Shown here in pieces: positions 22,567-35,843 of a stretch of DNA of 64,000 nucleotides. How positions within the stretch are numbered: the stretch's first letter is position 1; the number at the start of each line of letters is the position of its first letter. The notes beneath the pieces are model-generated. The model was not told where the DNA came from. It made no database searches and saw only the letters and a program-made list of their open reading frames with translations. This DNA is from Sitta carolinensis (taxonomy: Eukaryota; Chordata; Aves; Passeriformes; Sittidae). Location: contig JAVUNC010000019.1 of NCBI GenBank assembly GCA_032173965.1, positions 16,732,234 through 16,796,233 of the forward strand. The letters run 5' to 3'. A program made the position numbers and the translations under genes.

Positions 22567-25500
22567 AATGTAGGTGTAGTCCCAGGGATTCTTTTTCCCC
22601 CAAGGCTTTATTTTGTCAGGGCTATTTTCTGCTGCTTTCAGTGAAAAACTTTGCTAAGCCAAATCCTTCTCTGAGGAGAGAGTTGGAGTCTGGTCCAGTG
22701 TGGTGTTCGAGGACTTTCAGGGTTAGGAGACTCGAGGCCTTTTACAGGTAGGCATATTTTCTCTTTGGTTTGGTCTGAGATCCAGTGTTTACAGATCCTA
22801 GGACTGTACTGCTCACCATTTGCTTTTACACAACAGAGATAATCAATATGGAGTATGTCAGACAATGCTGTCCCTTATAGAGCCTATGAGTGTTACTGTC
22901 TCTCACAAGATTATTGTAGGGTTTCAGGTTTGACTTCTGGGTAACTCCTTTTACTTTGATTTTTACTGTGCCAATCAGGAACGTGTTCTCTCACCTTGGC
23001 AAATTTTCTTATTTACTATACAGAGTGGAGGCAGAGACCAGGCTCTAAAAGAAGAGCAGGGACCTGGGTTTTGTTCCTAGCCTAGACACTGAACATCTGT
23101 GCCATTCTGGAAAAAGTCAGTTCCACCCTGAAAATTGGTGTTTTGTGCTGAGCTACATAAGCATCAGCCCCCCTACGAGCACTACCTGGTATAGTCCTTG
23201 GTTTTTCATAGAGCATGCTGCTCTTTCCCTGTTGAAACTGGGATTGAATCTCTCTGCTTTTCTTCCTGTTGCTTCTTCCTCCCTGTTAAGGATGTAAATA
23301 TTTCTATCTTCACATATTGTTTACTATACACCTGCCCACTGGGACTTGATGCTGCCTCTGCAACTTGCCTCTCCAAAGAGAGCCTGGAAAGCCAAGGGGG
23401 CAACTGCCTGCAGAGGAGATTTGGAGGTAAAGGGATGGCAAAAGCTTGCTGATCTTTTTGTAGACTCATTTCTGACATTAAGGGCTCTTGGGAAAGCCCA
23501 AGGTGTCTGTTTAATCTCTGGGACTATATCAGAGAGGGAACCCACTCCAGGGGAAGTGGCAAGTGTTCCTCTGGGCTGTGATCTCAACTTTGTCACATGG
23601 ATGTGCATCTGGAATAATTCAGGTGACTCAAAGGAGGCCAGGACTATGCTATAAAACAGAACTGAGTAGCTTAAGGTGTTAACCCTTTCTGTTCCTCGGA
23701 CTCCATATACATTGCAGTAGGTCTAAAATTGCTCCTGGCAGTATTCCTCTGCCTTGCTTGAGGCAAAAAGGAGTCTAATGCATGCTTGCTCTAATAGGAA
23801 TACTCTCTCAGGATTTATGGGTCAATGTCTTGATATATCTCTAAAATGAGAGTAAAAACTGCCCTAGTAACTTCCTGAGGGTTATTTCAATTTCCCCTCC
23901 TAGTGGTCTGAAGATAATTTATATTTTTTAAATATATAAACTTGCTGAAAATTACAAGTGAGGGAAACAAATCTGTCAAGAACTCTCCGGCTTCTGAATG
24001 TGGAGTGTTGTTTTTTCTTCCTTAACTCAGAAATGTTCAAAATATTTTAAGAAACCAGTGGTCCTCTGAAGAAAAGTCTACTTCTCTCAGACAAATTCTT
24101 GCCTTTGGTGTTTTAAGGAGTGTTTTTGACCTGCCATTTCTAAAATATGCACAATTATGGGCTCCTCTTGAGCAATTAGTGAGCCTTGTTGTCACATGAG
24201 GTATATGCATTATATGAAGCTGAATCTGAGATGTCGGTTTACTGCTGAATCTGTATTTTCATGCAAGTACACTGGAGTGTGGTAACTCTTGACCACCTGC
24301 ACTGCTGTAAGCCCAGTCCCAATGTGGCAGGGGGTGTTGTGGGTCAGGCCTGGGTGTGTTGCCATGCTGAGGAGCTGTTTTCATGTTGCCTGATTAAGGT
24401 GTGCTCTTGCAGTGTAAGAAAATGAGGGAAGGTCTGCAGAATGTGGAGACCTGATCCAAAATTTCCTGTGGGCTTTAACACAAGTCTGCAGGCAGCTTTG
24501 GACTGAGGGATGATATGGATTCCTGTTGGATCACTTATAAATAGTTCTCTAGAGATTCTCTCTTATGCAGAAAAAATCCTCATTACTTAAAGACTGTCTG
24601 AGCAACCCACCCACAAGTCAGACTGCAGCTCTTATACTTGCCAAAAAAAGAGACCCTTTACTAAGAGGAGTCCCTCAGAGCCAGCCCAGACCACAACTGA
24701 GCACCCTCAGGTGAGGAGGAAACCTACCCTGGACCTCTGTTAAGCCCATTACAGCCCTTAGCAGGCTCAGCTGCCTTTCCAGATCCTGTCCGTGCCTACA
24801 GCAGTTCTTCCTTTCTTGCTATGGGCCTCGGAGCAGGCCTGTAGGATTTTTGTCCCTGACTTGTCAGAAACACTTTTGAAAGATGTCCAGAGACTTGGTC
24901 TTACTCATGATCTCCCTGCACCTTTCCAAGGTGAAGGGATGGAGTTAAAAGATGACTCGAGAAATAATAATCTATTTTAATTGTTTATTATCTTGTTATT
25001 TTGGTGTGGCTGCTGCAGCTGAAACAATGTAATGTTCCTCATGACCAGGATGATCCAGATAACAGGGAGATTAAAATAGGCCTTTGCCTCTGGCGTTCTT
25101 TTTGCTGTTACAGTCTCAAAGGATGCTGGGGATTGCTCTGCTGGAAGCTGGGCTGTTGGTATGGCTGAGCAAAGGACATGGGGGCTCCTTATGTCCTTCT
25201 CTGCAGGCAACCTGAGCCGTGGTGGAAACAAAGGCACAAGGTAAATGGAGCTGATGTCCCCTCTGTGGTAGCTTCTGTCCCACCACAGTCTGAATTCATG
25301 GTTTGCTATTTGACTTTCCCTACACCTGGCAGATGGAGGTTAATCCTTTGCAGTATGACTCTTGACCGGTTTTTTTCACAGCTCAAGGAAGGCCAAAACT
25401 AAAGTTTAATGTCTAGGCTGACACTTGGCTTCTGGGTGACAGACTGCTGGGACTTGTCTGCTTGTATCAGGCTGAGGTTTGTGCAGGAGGGAGTTTGAGG

Positions 25501-26362
25501 AGAGGCAGGAAGAGGTGAAGCATTGAGGATGGAGCAGAGCCCTGTACGAGCAACTGAGTTGAAGTTGTGAGGTCCGTCTGATTGTAAAGGGACAGCTAGT
25601 CAGGCAAATTCTTTTGGTCTTTGCCATGACACAGTGGTTGGGCAGGGTGCTGTGTGTGTTACCTGCTCAGGGGCTTCACCTGGGGTGCAAATGCTGCCTC
25701 GCTTGATGTGCTCCAGTGCTGGCTTTTGTCTTGTCCTTGCCCCAAACTCTGTGAGCTTTTACCTGTCAGGGGATCCCAAATGTTTTATGGGAGTAAGTTG
25801 TTCCTGGGGTGTTTTCAATCACACAACACACATGCAAACAGGATCAAGATGTGCTGAAGCTTATATCTGACTCTTGTTTTCAATAGTTTGAGGAACAGGA
25901 GAAGCTTCTTCCTGCCCCAGAAGCAGGAAAGCAATGTCCGGAGCTGTATGCAGGATGAGTCTGGACATGAAAGCAGCTTTGTTGCAGCTTCTTTTGTCCC
26001 TGTTATGCCAGTGTTGAGGAGGCATAGGCAAGTCAATTCAAGGCAGGTAGCTCAGGGTGAAGCTGTAGATTAAGCTCTGGATGGGTCAGCACCAGTTCAG
26101 GGCCTCTTGCCTCAGGCCCCTGCCCTCCTCAGCTCAGTCTGCAGCTCCACCCTGAGCTCCCTGCCCTGACTGTACTCCTCAGTAGTCAGGATGCATCTCC
26201 TGTCTCCTCAGCCTTGCCCCAGTGTGGTGCAGAGCCTCTGGCAGGCAGAACAGCAGGGAGCAGGACTGCTTCTGTTCCCAGAGGGCAGGACCTTGGAAGG
26301 CAGTGAGCTTTCACGGTGCAGGAAAGGTCTGCAGGGAAGGTCCACAGAGGCTAGTTAAGCTC

Positions 26363-26590
26363 TTCACTCTCAAGCCTCTTCACCCAGAGGGTGGTTGGGC
26401 ACTGAACAGACTCCACAGGGAAGTGGTCACAGCACCAAGTCTGCCAGAGTTCAAGGAGAATTTGGAAAAAACCCTCAGGCACATGGTGGAATTCCTGGGC
26501 ATGTCCTGTGAGGCAGGGGGAGCCAGGAGTTGGGCTTTGATCTTTGTGGGTCCCTCCCAACCCAGAATATGCCGTGGTTCTGTGATTTGA
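26363..26590 (+). mobile_element. CR1 LINE 3' end, 5'-truncated
   Basis: Matches the remembered avian CR1 3' region of a different subfamily from the copy near 60 kb: CACCCAGAGGGTGGTTGGGC, then AGGGAAGTGGTCACAGCACC, GAGTTCAAGGAGAATTTGG, CTCAGGCACATGGTGGAATT, TTTGTGGGTCCCTCCCAACC and a degenerate terminal TTCTGTGATTTG. Open frames crossing it on both strands are remnants or chance and are not genes. The left end is uncertain by some tens of bases. Confidence 0.82.
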
Positions 26591-27951
26591 TTTTGTTTCT
26601 GAGTATCCCCTTGCTCTTGTGAGTCACCTGGCACGTTGCCCTGATGCCTCACTGGGTGATGCTCTCTGTGTCAGCACTGGAGCCTCTCTGCAGAAGGAAC
26701 CCTCTGGCTGATCCAAGCTCTCCTGCACAAAAAGCTCAGAATTGATCATGCTAAAGCAGAAATAGCTTTGTGCTGGAGCCAAGGTCCTTTCAAGGTAGGA
26801 GTCCTTCATTTGGGTGATTTTAGCTGCACCAGACTTGTTGGTAACCTCAGCTACTTGAATTCATTGGGAGTCCAACCCCAAATACATGGCACTCAAGGAA
26901 ATTAAAAATAATCCCTTTGGAGCACATATTTGCTTTCTAGCTTTCAGCTACTTGAAAGCTGTGCTTCCAGCACTTACACCTCCAGCCACAGCTGGTAGAA
27001 AATGGACCAGAGATTGTCACAGTACAGAGCTTGGCAGAGTAGGAGCTGCCCTGCTGGTGTCGGGGGAGTTGGATCATATGTTGCTTCCTAAGCATTGGAG
27101 GCTCCTCCCAGGAATTTTCCATTTTTTCCCTGCTCCCCACATATGTGCTTCTGATAGGAGCCAGAATGTCACCCTGCATGGATAGGGCAGCGTTGCTGTG
27201 CCCTCTTGTGTTGCTGCAGGAGCTATCTAAGATATTCCAGCTGTTACTACTCTATTACATGGATGACCATTCATAACATAGCCTTATTCACATCGAAAGC
27301 TGGAGAAACTTCTGGGTGTGATAAATTTGAGTGATTGAAAGAGAACATTTCTCTTTCAGTTGATCTGCTAGGTGACACTGATTGGTTTTGCTAGGGGGAA
27401 GTTCAAGATTCAGCACAATTTTTTACCTTCCCTCACAAACAATAATAATACAGCACAGGCTGAAGAGGGGAGCAGCGTGCATTAATTAATAGCTGGCATG
27501 GCATTTCCTTGTGGAAATGTAGCTTACCTGTATGAAGAGTCAGCCCTGGCACTGTTTTCTTCCTGCATATAGAGCTTGGGATGCTGCCATCCTATGCACC
27601 AGTCCCACTGGTTATTTGGCAATAAGCAAGTGAGGCCCTGCCTGATACTGGGTATGAATCCACAGCAGGGAGGAATTCTCCCACACACTGCCAGGGAACA
27701 GATTTATTGCCACATATCCACACACGGTGCTGAATTCACCTAAGCCTCTTCTAATGTTCTATTTTAATTGCTCGTCTGAGCCAGCTGATGATAAATCAGT
27801 CTTAAATTTGCAGTGGGGATTTGGGGATAGGGATTGAATGAGATTTTATTGATATTGTTGCAAAAGGCCTTTTCTATCTTTTCTGGGTAAATGAATTCTC
27901 TCCTTTTGGTTGTATTAAAGATCTTTCAGAACCAATCTGCCAGCATGCCTC

Positions 27952-28020
27952 TCTGCACAGTGAGCAATCACTGTGCAGACTGCTGCATCCCCAGCCAGCA
28001 GAATACTGCGTGCTGGCTGG
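27952..28020. repeat. Two adjacent perfect hairpins
   Basis: Hairpin 1: a 12-bp perfect stem (TCTGCACAGTGA at 27,952-27,963 pairing with 27,968-27,979) closed by a GCAA loop, a GNRA-type tetraloop if transcribed. Hairpin 2: a 10-bp perfect stem (CCAGCCAGCA at 27,991-28,000 pairing with 28,011-28,020) with a 10-base loop. They are 11 bases apart. No known RNA family is recognised; the stems are shorter than a microRNA precursor. Confidence 0.6.
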
Positions 28021-31000
28021 AGCCCTCAGCTCCACCTGCCTGCACTGGAAATCAGACTGCAGGGAAGAACTTAGGCTAGAAGCCTCTTATTTTCTCTTTG
28101 TTGGGTTTTTTTTCTTTAAACCCAGTAGAGCTAAACTGTAGTTTTGCAGTGCTTGTGGGACAGCATCTGAAGAGTAACAAAAGCCAGCATGTGAAACAGT
28201 TCTCCCTCTCTTTCAATGCAGGAGCAGTTGGCAGGCCATAATCTGAATCTCAGCGTTACAGTTCAGCTACTGAGTTTTATAAGTTCCTTTTTTTAAGCAT
28301 TCTGCAGAAATCCTAGGGGTTTTTTTCCTGGTATATAGCCTTTTCCAAGAAGGGCTTTTGGGAGTGGTGGGTGCATTGTGATTTGAATCTAACCCTGCCA
28401 ATTACAAATTAACATGACAGTAGTGCCTAAAGCAAGGCTAATCCTATCTTCTCTTGTGCATAACTCTTGTGTTATCTTATATATAACATATATAATGATG
28501 AAGATACTCATGCCCCAATGAGTTTGTGGTCTAAAATGGGCAAAACTGGCAAAAGGCAGTAGAAAATAGCCATTTCTAGTCTCTGCTTTTCTGCTTTCAG
28601 TAAATTTTCCCTGTGTGCTGACAACTCCAAGATTGTGCAAGGTAATGGTTATGATTAATCCAAGAGACCTGGGAGGTATTTAAATTTAAACTGATATGCT
28701 TCAGATCATAATTCAGATTCTCTATGAGGAAGAAATTATTGATTTTGATCTTGTTTTTTCCTTTTTTTTTGCTTCAAACAGTCTTGTAGCTGCCTAATTG
28801 GGGAGACGATGTGGAGATAAAGCAGTGCATGTTTCCTCATTCCAGATCCTGCTTGGCATCTGTGGCAGGGCTGCCACCAGAGTGGTCTGGATGTGTCCTG
28901 TGATGGGCTCACACGGCAGGACAGTGCAGCCACTGCTTTGCTAAGAGGCCTTACAGACACCAGCCAGGACCCAGGCTGGTAAAGATGCAGCAGCACATCA
29001 GAATAGGGCTTAAAAGAGCAATTAGAAGAGTTTGGTGGTGGGCAGCATCTCGGGTAACACAAACACCGTGGATTTTGTGCAGTGGACAAAAACACTGAGG
29101 AATCTCCTAATGGTCCTTAGACTTAAAACATTGGATTTAACAAAGACTGACCTGATGGCCTCAGAACCCAAACCTGGGGAGTGACAGGACTTTGCTGTGG
29201 CAGCTCTGAGCCAATGGGCAGACTGGGAGGCCTGTTCCAAAAGCCATTACCTATTTTGCTATGAACTTAGGTGCTCCAAAAGGCTGCTTACATGGATCTC
29301 TGGGGTTTGGCTTGGTGTGGGTATGGGTGAGTATCAATAGCTTCATGTAGGTGAGGAAAAGGAAGACAGTATCCAAACTAGGCAAGATTTTTTTGTAAGA
29401 AAAGCACATACTAACAAAGGCATGAGCTTCATTCACAGTTCTCAAAGCAATTTGCAAGAACCTGGTTTGACAGGACAAACTGTGATTTACTTATATAACT
29501 TTTTTTTCCCTAATCTAATATTTTTTGTTGTTAGGTCTGGCAGTTCTCACATGAGCCTTTTTAGGTGCTGAAAAGTCAAACAATGTAAACAAAACCCTGA
29601 ATTCTCAGTGGTTGCTGAGACCAAGTATAAACTCTTTCTGCTGGCTTCCTTCCTGGGGCAGTGAAACAGGTCAGGATTGGTCTCCAAACTGCCCTCATTC
29701 CCTGTGGAAACTGAAAGGCAGTGGGAGGAGTGAGGAAATGAGATTCTAGTTCTGCTGCAATAAGCTTTGCAGGTAAATCTCTCTACATGTGGATTACCTC
29801 TTGTCATCTGAGGAAGGGTTATTAGATTTCTCTCTTGAGATCTATAGCCTTTGTTTTCATCATTCTGCACATCTTGACTGGAAGATAAAATACCTGACCA
29901 TTGTGTGCAATTGAAATTCAGAGCTCTGGTTTGGGGAATCCACCTGTGTACTGCAAAGTTTCCAGTTCTGTTCTCCCAGGACTCCTGGTTATGATTCAAT
30001 GGACACAGCAATTATTTTGTCTTAAATTTTTAAAAGTTTGAGCTGGGATCTCAGTTCAATTTCTATTTCATGCAGCACAAGATGAGAGCCCTTGACATAC
30101 TCCAATATATTAGGAAATGTAAAAAATACGACGAACAGAAGTGTATCATAAAAAGTGAAATGTGAAAATTTGGGGTGGGGATGTGGCAATATCCTCTGGT
30201 CTTTCTGAGTAGGAAGCTGGATGTTCAAGTCTGGTTGTTTTTCTACAGAAAACTACTGGGGTCTGAGAGAGAGCAGGCAAAGCAGAACCCTGCTCAGTTT
30301 TGTCTGCATAGCCTTCTTTAGAAGTCAGGAAAAAATTGCATCTTGATATTGTGGAATCCTCAGATCTAAAGAAAAAACAGCAGTGATGCATTCATAGAGG
30401 GAAGGAGACTGGGGAAAGTGGGGATACTTGGGTCTTACTCCTCAAAGGTGGAGGCAGAGATTGATCAGAACACATAGCTTAGCCTGATTATACAGTGGTA
30501 CATTAAAAAATAGGTAAAAATCACTGCTTTGTTCTCTAGGGGAAGGCAGTGACTCACGAGGGGACTTTTTTCCATCTACACTCACTACTTTTTTTTGATG
30601 GCTACCTGAGATTGTCCTCATCTTCCACCAGTGTTATGAACTTTTGAGACAGAAAAATCAGTGAGAAGAGGAATTCTCTGTGCTGCCTTATGAGACAGCA
30701 GAGTGACAGGGGCTGTCCTGCTTGGGCAGAGGTTGCCATTTCCTCCCTGAAAAGGAGAATTTGTGCAGTAATGGTCTCATCTTGCCTCAGCAGGAGGCCG
30801 TGGAGTTTCAAAGGATGTATTTGTGGTGAGTTATTACAGCTGTTCCTCTCCTGCGAGACACAGTATGGTTGAAAGGCAAAACATTGCCTAGCCTGGCACT
30901 TGTGGGTACTGCTGTTGTCTTTCTGTGTCATTTTCATCCAGGCTTTGAAGCCTGGTGTTTGATAGGGACTGTGGCACATGTCCTACAGTGCTCCAGGGAA

Positions 31001-34000
31001 AAGTGTGAGACACAGCAGTGATGGTTACAAGAGCAGAGGTTGCTTGGTGGCAGGTGTATTGTTTTCAGGTGCTGTATTTTGCTCTTCCCTGAGCCAAAAC
31101 CAACTAGGAATATTATATTGAGTATACCTTGAAGCCTGCTTCAGGGGACATGCTGACTTCTTCATATGACACCAGGGTGCTCTAATGAGAAATGATATAA
31201 ACAGTAGATAATGGGATAAAAATCCCGGTGGAAGTGAGCTAAGAATTGTAACTTGCCCCATTATCTTCACTTCCAAGGCATGATTTATTTGATGGAAGAA
31301 GTCCAAGTGTGTTACATTTGCCATTCTTGAAGTACATGGGCCAAGACTGGTTTGTGACTTGTGTTAAGGGAAGGGATTGACTTTAGTGTGACTTGTGCTG
31401 TAGCAACATGGCCTAACCAGCACCAAAGCTCAGGTCAGAAGAAATATGGCTGTGTGTACAATAAGGCCCTGCTGTCCCCATTTTTTTCAGGAAAACAAGT
31501 ACTTTTCAGAAGCCTAGTGAAAATAAATAATGGAAGGGGTACTGAGATTCAAGAAAAAATAATCTGTCCTGACATTTCATCTATGGATACTTGAAATATT
31601 GCAAGAATCTGAAATCCACTGGAGGAAGTGAGTCTGAAATGACAGGGCTGTGCAGGAGCTGTTCTGATAACTGGAGGAAGACGGAGAGTTAAAAATAAAA
31701 CAAAGCAAGGGAAGATGCTGCAGTAACTTAGCCCACTCTGTATTGCTTTTGTATAGGTGTGGGGGAGAAGGCAGGCAGCAGCTGGCTGCTTCAGAAAGCC
31801 TATTTTTATTAAGTCAAATTTCAAAAATCCAATCCAGTCAATATGGGGTGTAAAACCCTTAAGATCTCTTCTCATGGTGGAGCATGTATTTTTCCTCCTT
31901 TTCTTCCCTTGTACCTCCTGCCACAACAGGAAACAACCCAAGTGACTATTCTTCCAGCATCATTTTTCTGGAGTCCTCTGTGGTTCTCAGGGTGCACAAC
32001 ATGGGAGAAACTAATTAGAGACCTGACCCTGAATGAATTCTTAATTGCAGGTTTCAACCCAGTATGCAGGGGACTGATACTAACTGGTATTGGGGCAGAA
32101 TCACTCTTAAGTTTAGTTTCTGGGGAAAATCCATCACAACAGCACCTACTTCTGTGACCTCTCTTCTTGGCAGTTTTCTGTTTATTTGTGTTTGTCTCTG
32201 AAGTGCTCTTGGTGTACCTAACCAAGGTGTCTGTGTTCCCTGGGGCCCAGTAGAGTTGCCCACATTGATTATGCCACTTGCAGAGTCCTTGAAAGCAGCA
32301 TAGTCTGAACAAGCCCATTGCTTTGTTCCCTCTTAGAGCAAGAGAACCTCTCTAATCCTTCAGAGGATGTTTCAAAGCACTGAGTACTGATGAGGGGTGG
32401 GATATGGACAGACTGAAAAAAGATGCCTAGGAAAGGAACGACCACTTTCTTGGAGGAGGAGTCTTTGGAAGTGTTCTTTGTATTCTTTATCATTGTTCTC
32501 TGCCAGCATGTTTTATCCTAGTCCTTCTCAACCCATAAAGTGAGGAGAGTTCCCTTTAGCACTAAGCTTCTCCCAGAGCCAGCCAGGGCTGGTGATGGAT
32601 CTTTGTGTGGTGGGAATGTCTTTCCATTACCTTCAGCTAATTTCATCAATCACCAAATGGACACCTTGGACAGCTGGAAGTGTTGTTACAGGTGAATGAT
32701 CCCACTCCTGTTACCAACTCTTTTCAACACTTGTTTCTTTTACAAAGCACCCCCATATTATGACTGCATATAATGTACAGAATTATATGAATTCCATTTC
32801 CATTTCTCCACTGAAAAGAGGAATGCAAATGCTGGGAAAATTTCTCTGCCGGCTTAAGAGGAACTGCACAGATGGCAATGAAGGGTTATATTGTGTCTCT
32901 GGGGAAAGGGATTTGGTGGACTGGCTCCTCATCTGTGCCAGAAGAGATGTTGAAAGGTCCTGTGCTGTGTAGGGTACCCAGCCTTGTGTTTGCTTACACA
33001 CAGATCAACTGAACTGCAGCCTCCTCCTGCTGAACTAGATCTTAGCCTCTAGGCCAGACCAAATCAGTCTTGAGAACCAGCAGTGACAGTATCCATGTTT
33101 GACATCTGCCTCTTTCAGAGAACAAGACTTCTAAATCTGCACCTTCATCGGGGCCTGAGGCAACCAGATCCCCAGGCATGGTGGGCCAGGGAGGCTGAGC
33201 TTTCCAACCAGCCTGGAGCCTTAAATCTTTGAGATAGCTGTGTCTGTTCCTGGGTCTAGTTTGGAAGAGGATCTCAAAACGCTGGTGCACCTATGTGGAT
33301 GTAACTGCTGGCTCCTGAAGTCACCCACATTCTGAGGATCTGACTCTCCTACAGGGAGCAGAGTGCCAAAGGCTACTCTCATAGTAAATTCAAGTGTCTA
33401 CAAGATGCTTCATCAAAAGCAACCTCATGCTGCTCCAAGTGATGGTTTGAGGGTGAAGCTCAGCAGTGCCCCTACTGCTCACCTGGGCACAGGTGAATGG
33501 TGAGTGTGGCAGGTGAAAACACCTGTCTACAACTGCACTTATTAAAAAGTCTCCCTTTTGCCTTTTTAATAGTTGTATTTGCCCTGTTAAGGGGATGGGA
33601 GTTGATTTATCAGTATTTTCACTTCTTTTGCACCCTTACTCATCTCTGCCCATGTGTTGGAGCAGCTGTCCTGTAGGGTGGTGAGAAAGTTTGCAGGTAA
33701 ATATTGATTATCTCTTTGTAATAATTCAGCAAAAAGACAGCACTTTACTTTTCACCTGCATTGCATCCCTTTTCTCCAGTGGATTAGTTCCTGAGGAGTA
33801 TCCTTAGGAGAGAAACCCTTACATATATGAATGAAACAGACCTTTAAAATAGGTACAGAATCCCCAATAACCATTAACCCAGAATCCTATAACCATTTTA
33901 GTTCATTAGTGCCTAAACAACAGGGGATGTGTGGGGGAAGGAAATGAGATGAGAGGAGCAATGTACCCTGCTAACAAAACTCATCTGAACAGATACATCT

Positions 34001-35758
34001 AGGACCTTTGTGCCTCCTTTCACCCACCTCATTTTGAGCAACCATATTAAGAAACAAAAAAAAAATATTTAAAGCGCTACTAACCATGTGAAAATAAGAA
34101 AAATACCAGCAGAGCTGGTGCTGCTATGGGTGGGAAACCCACACAGCACCAGGATCAACACATCCCTGCCATGTGGCAGCATCTGCTGCTGCCCTGGCTT
34201 GGCACAGGTTCCAGTGCTCCTTTGTACACTTCTTTGATCTGGGGCTGTGTTCAGCAGTGGGCACTTGTTTAATTCGGTTTTCCTAGTGCTGAGGGGGAGG
34301 TGTGTGCAGCTGGAGAGGGGAGGAAGAGCTCGCTTTAGACACCACATATTGGGAGATGCTACCTGTCCTTAAGGATTTTCTGATCCTCTCGAAAGAGCAG
34401 CACTTTCTCAGGGATCCTGTGAGACACTGAGGGCCATGAAGGCACTGACATCTGACAGCATTTTTAGGCCAGTTCACTGCAACACTGTCTTTCCCCTTCT
34501 TCCCTGTCAAAGCCACGGCTGCCTTTCCTGCAGCACTGCCCTTCTGGCAACTGTGAGTCTCTACTGCTTGCCATAACCTCAGCCTATCATCTGAGGATGC
34601 AGTAGTTAAATAACAGTCTGAGCTTCTGCAAAACAACTGTGGGAGTCCCTCAGGCCACCAACGCTGCTTATTCTTCCCCCAGGGCCCCAGGGAGCAGATG
34701 CAGTGACTATGTGAGGGCTTCTGAGGACAGCAGGATAAAAGCAGCTTGCACAGTGGCCAGCAGGCTCCAGCCTGGTTGGAAACTGCCTGGTCCTGCATCA
34801 AGTGCCAGTAGAAGAGATGTATTTCCCCTGGCCTTTCCTGCTTTGCAAGATTCATCCATCTTGTGATGAGAAATGGGCATGAAGAGAAGAGCAGGGATCT
34901 CTTTCTTACTGAAAATCAGTCAAGATAGGCATAATCTTTTAACCTAAAACTCTGACTATTTCCAATAGCAGTGGATCTTCCTCACCAGGATTTCTCCATC
35001 TATCAGTTCTGTACTGCTTTCAGGAAGACATCTGCCTGATGCTTGGGATGGAAGTTGTACTCTTTGCTCTCTGGGGATGGTTTCCCCTGGGTGGAGTATT
35101 GGTTCCTGCCTTCCCTAAGGATAGCCTTTGCCTGCTGCTTGTTTTCCTCCCTGAGTGCCTCTTTCCAAGGGAAATTGCTGGTTTATGGTTTATGTTCCTC
35201 TCTTGCCAGAGCCCTGGTGAGGGCTGTCAGAGCCCTTCCCAAACTGGTGATGTGCCCAGGTGCTGTGGACTGCAGGCAGTGACTGCTGCTTACCTGGGGA
35301 GTGCTTTGGGGCTATCAGCAAAGCTGATATGTGGGGGAGCAGCAAAGCTCTTCTGTAAACTCCAGCAGAACGCAGGCTGTATGTTGAGGTAATCAGCATC
35401 TTGATCTTCTCCTCTGAGACCCAGCAGTTAGCTTATTTGCACTCTGTTGTGGCAAAAATACAAAGAAAACAAATATGAAAGATTATTTAATGAACTCTGG
35501 AAATGAATAATGAATACATCATCTTTAAGTGGTTCTTCAGGCTGCTCCAGAGTGCTATCCTGAGATGTGAGAGCAGGAATCTTGGCTAATACAAAGGAGG
35601 GCAGTCATTTGGTTCCTGAATGAACAGCTCACAGGATGAATGGGACAGTTAATTATTTCTTGAAGCAAACTTCTCAGACATAAGTGTGTCTAAGAAGGAG
35701 ACTTGGCAGTGTGCTGAGCCTTAATTTTTAAACGATGTGAAAGATGGGCTTGACTTAC

Positions 35759-35843
35759 CTTTGCTTTGAGTTGGTGTCATGCCACTGACTTCAGTGGAGA
35801 ATTTGTAGCCCTCACACATCACCTGCCTGGCTATTTGTTGGCA
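35759..35843 (-). other. Candidate exon with strong splice sites (minus strand)
   Basis: TTTCTTATTGCAG acceptor and AAAG|GTAAGTC donor flank 85 bp that is open in one frame (ending FSTEVSGMTPTQSK). A second candidate at 35,294-35,352 (acceptor TTTACAG, donor CCAG|GTAAGC) follows 406 bp downstream; joining them in the open frame meets a TGA after 13 codons. A non-coding RNA or decoy exons are more likely than a coding gene. Confidence 0.2.

Larger units (their letters stand above)
17600..26362. other. Non-coding sequence
   Basis: No gene, RNA or mobile element is recognised between the G-rich tracts and the first CR1 fragment, other than the simple T tract at 22,550 and weak exon-like segments (22,041-22,072 plus; 22,995-23,044 minus). 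Confidence 0.55.

Noticed and set aside
22995..23044. Exon-like segment on the minus strand (TTTTAG acceptor, CAAG|GTGAGA donor)
   Set aside because: Contains stops in the frames examined and stands alone; pseudo-exons of this quality occur every few kilobases.
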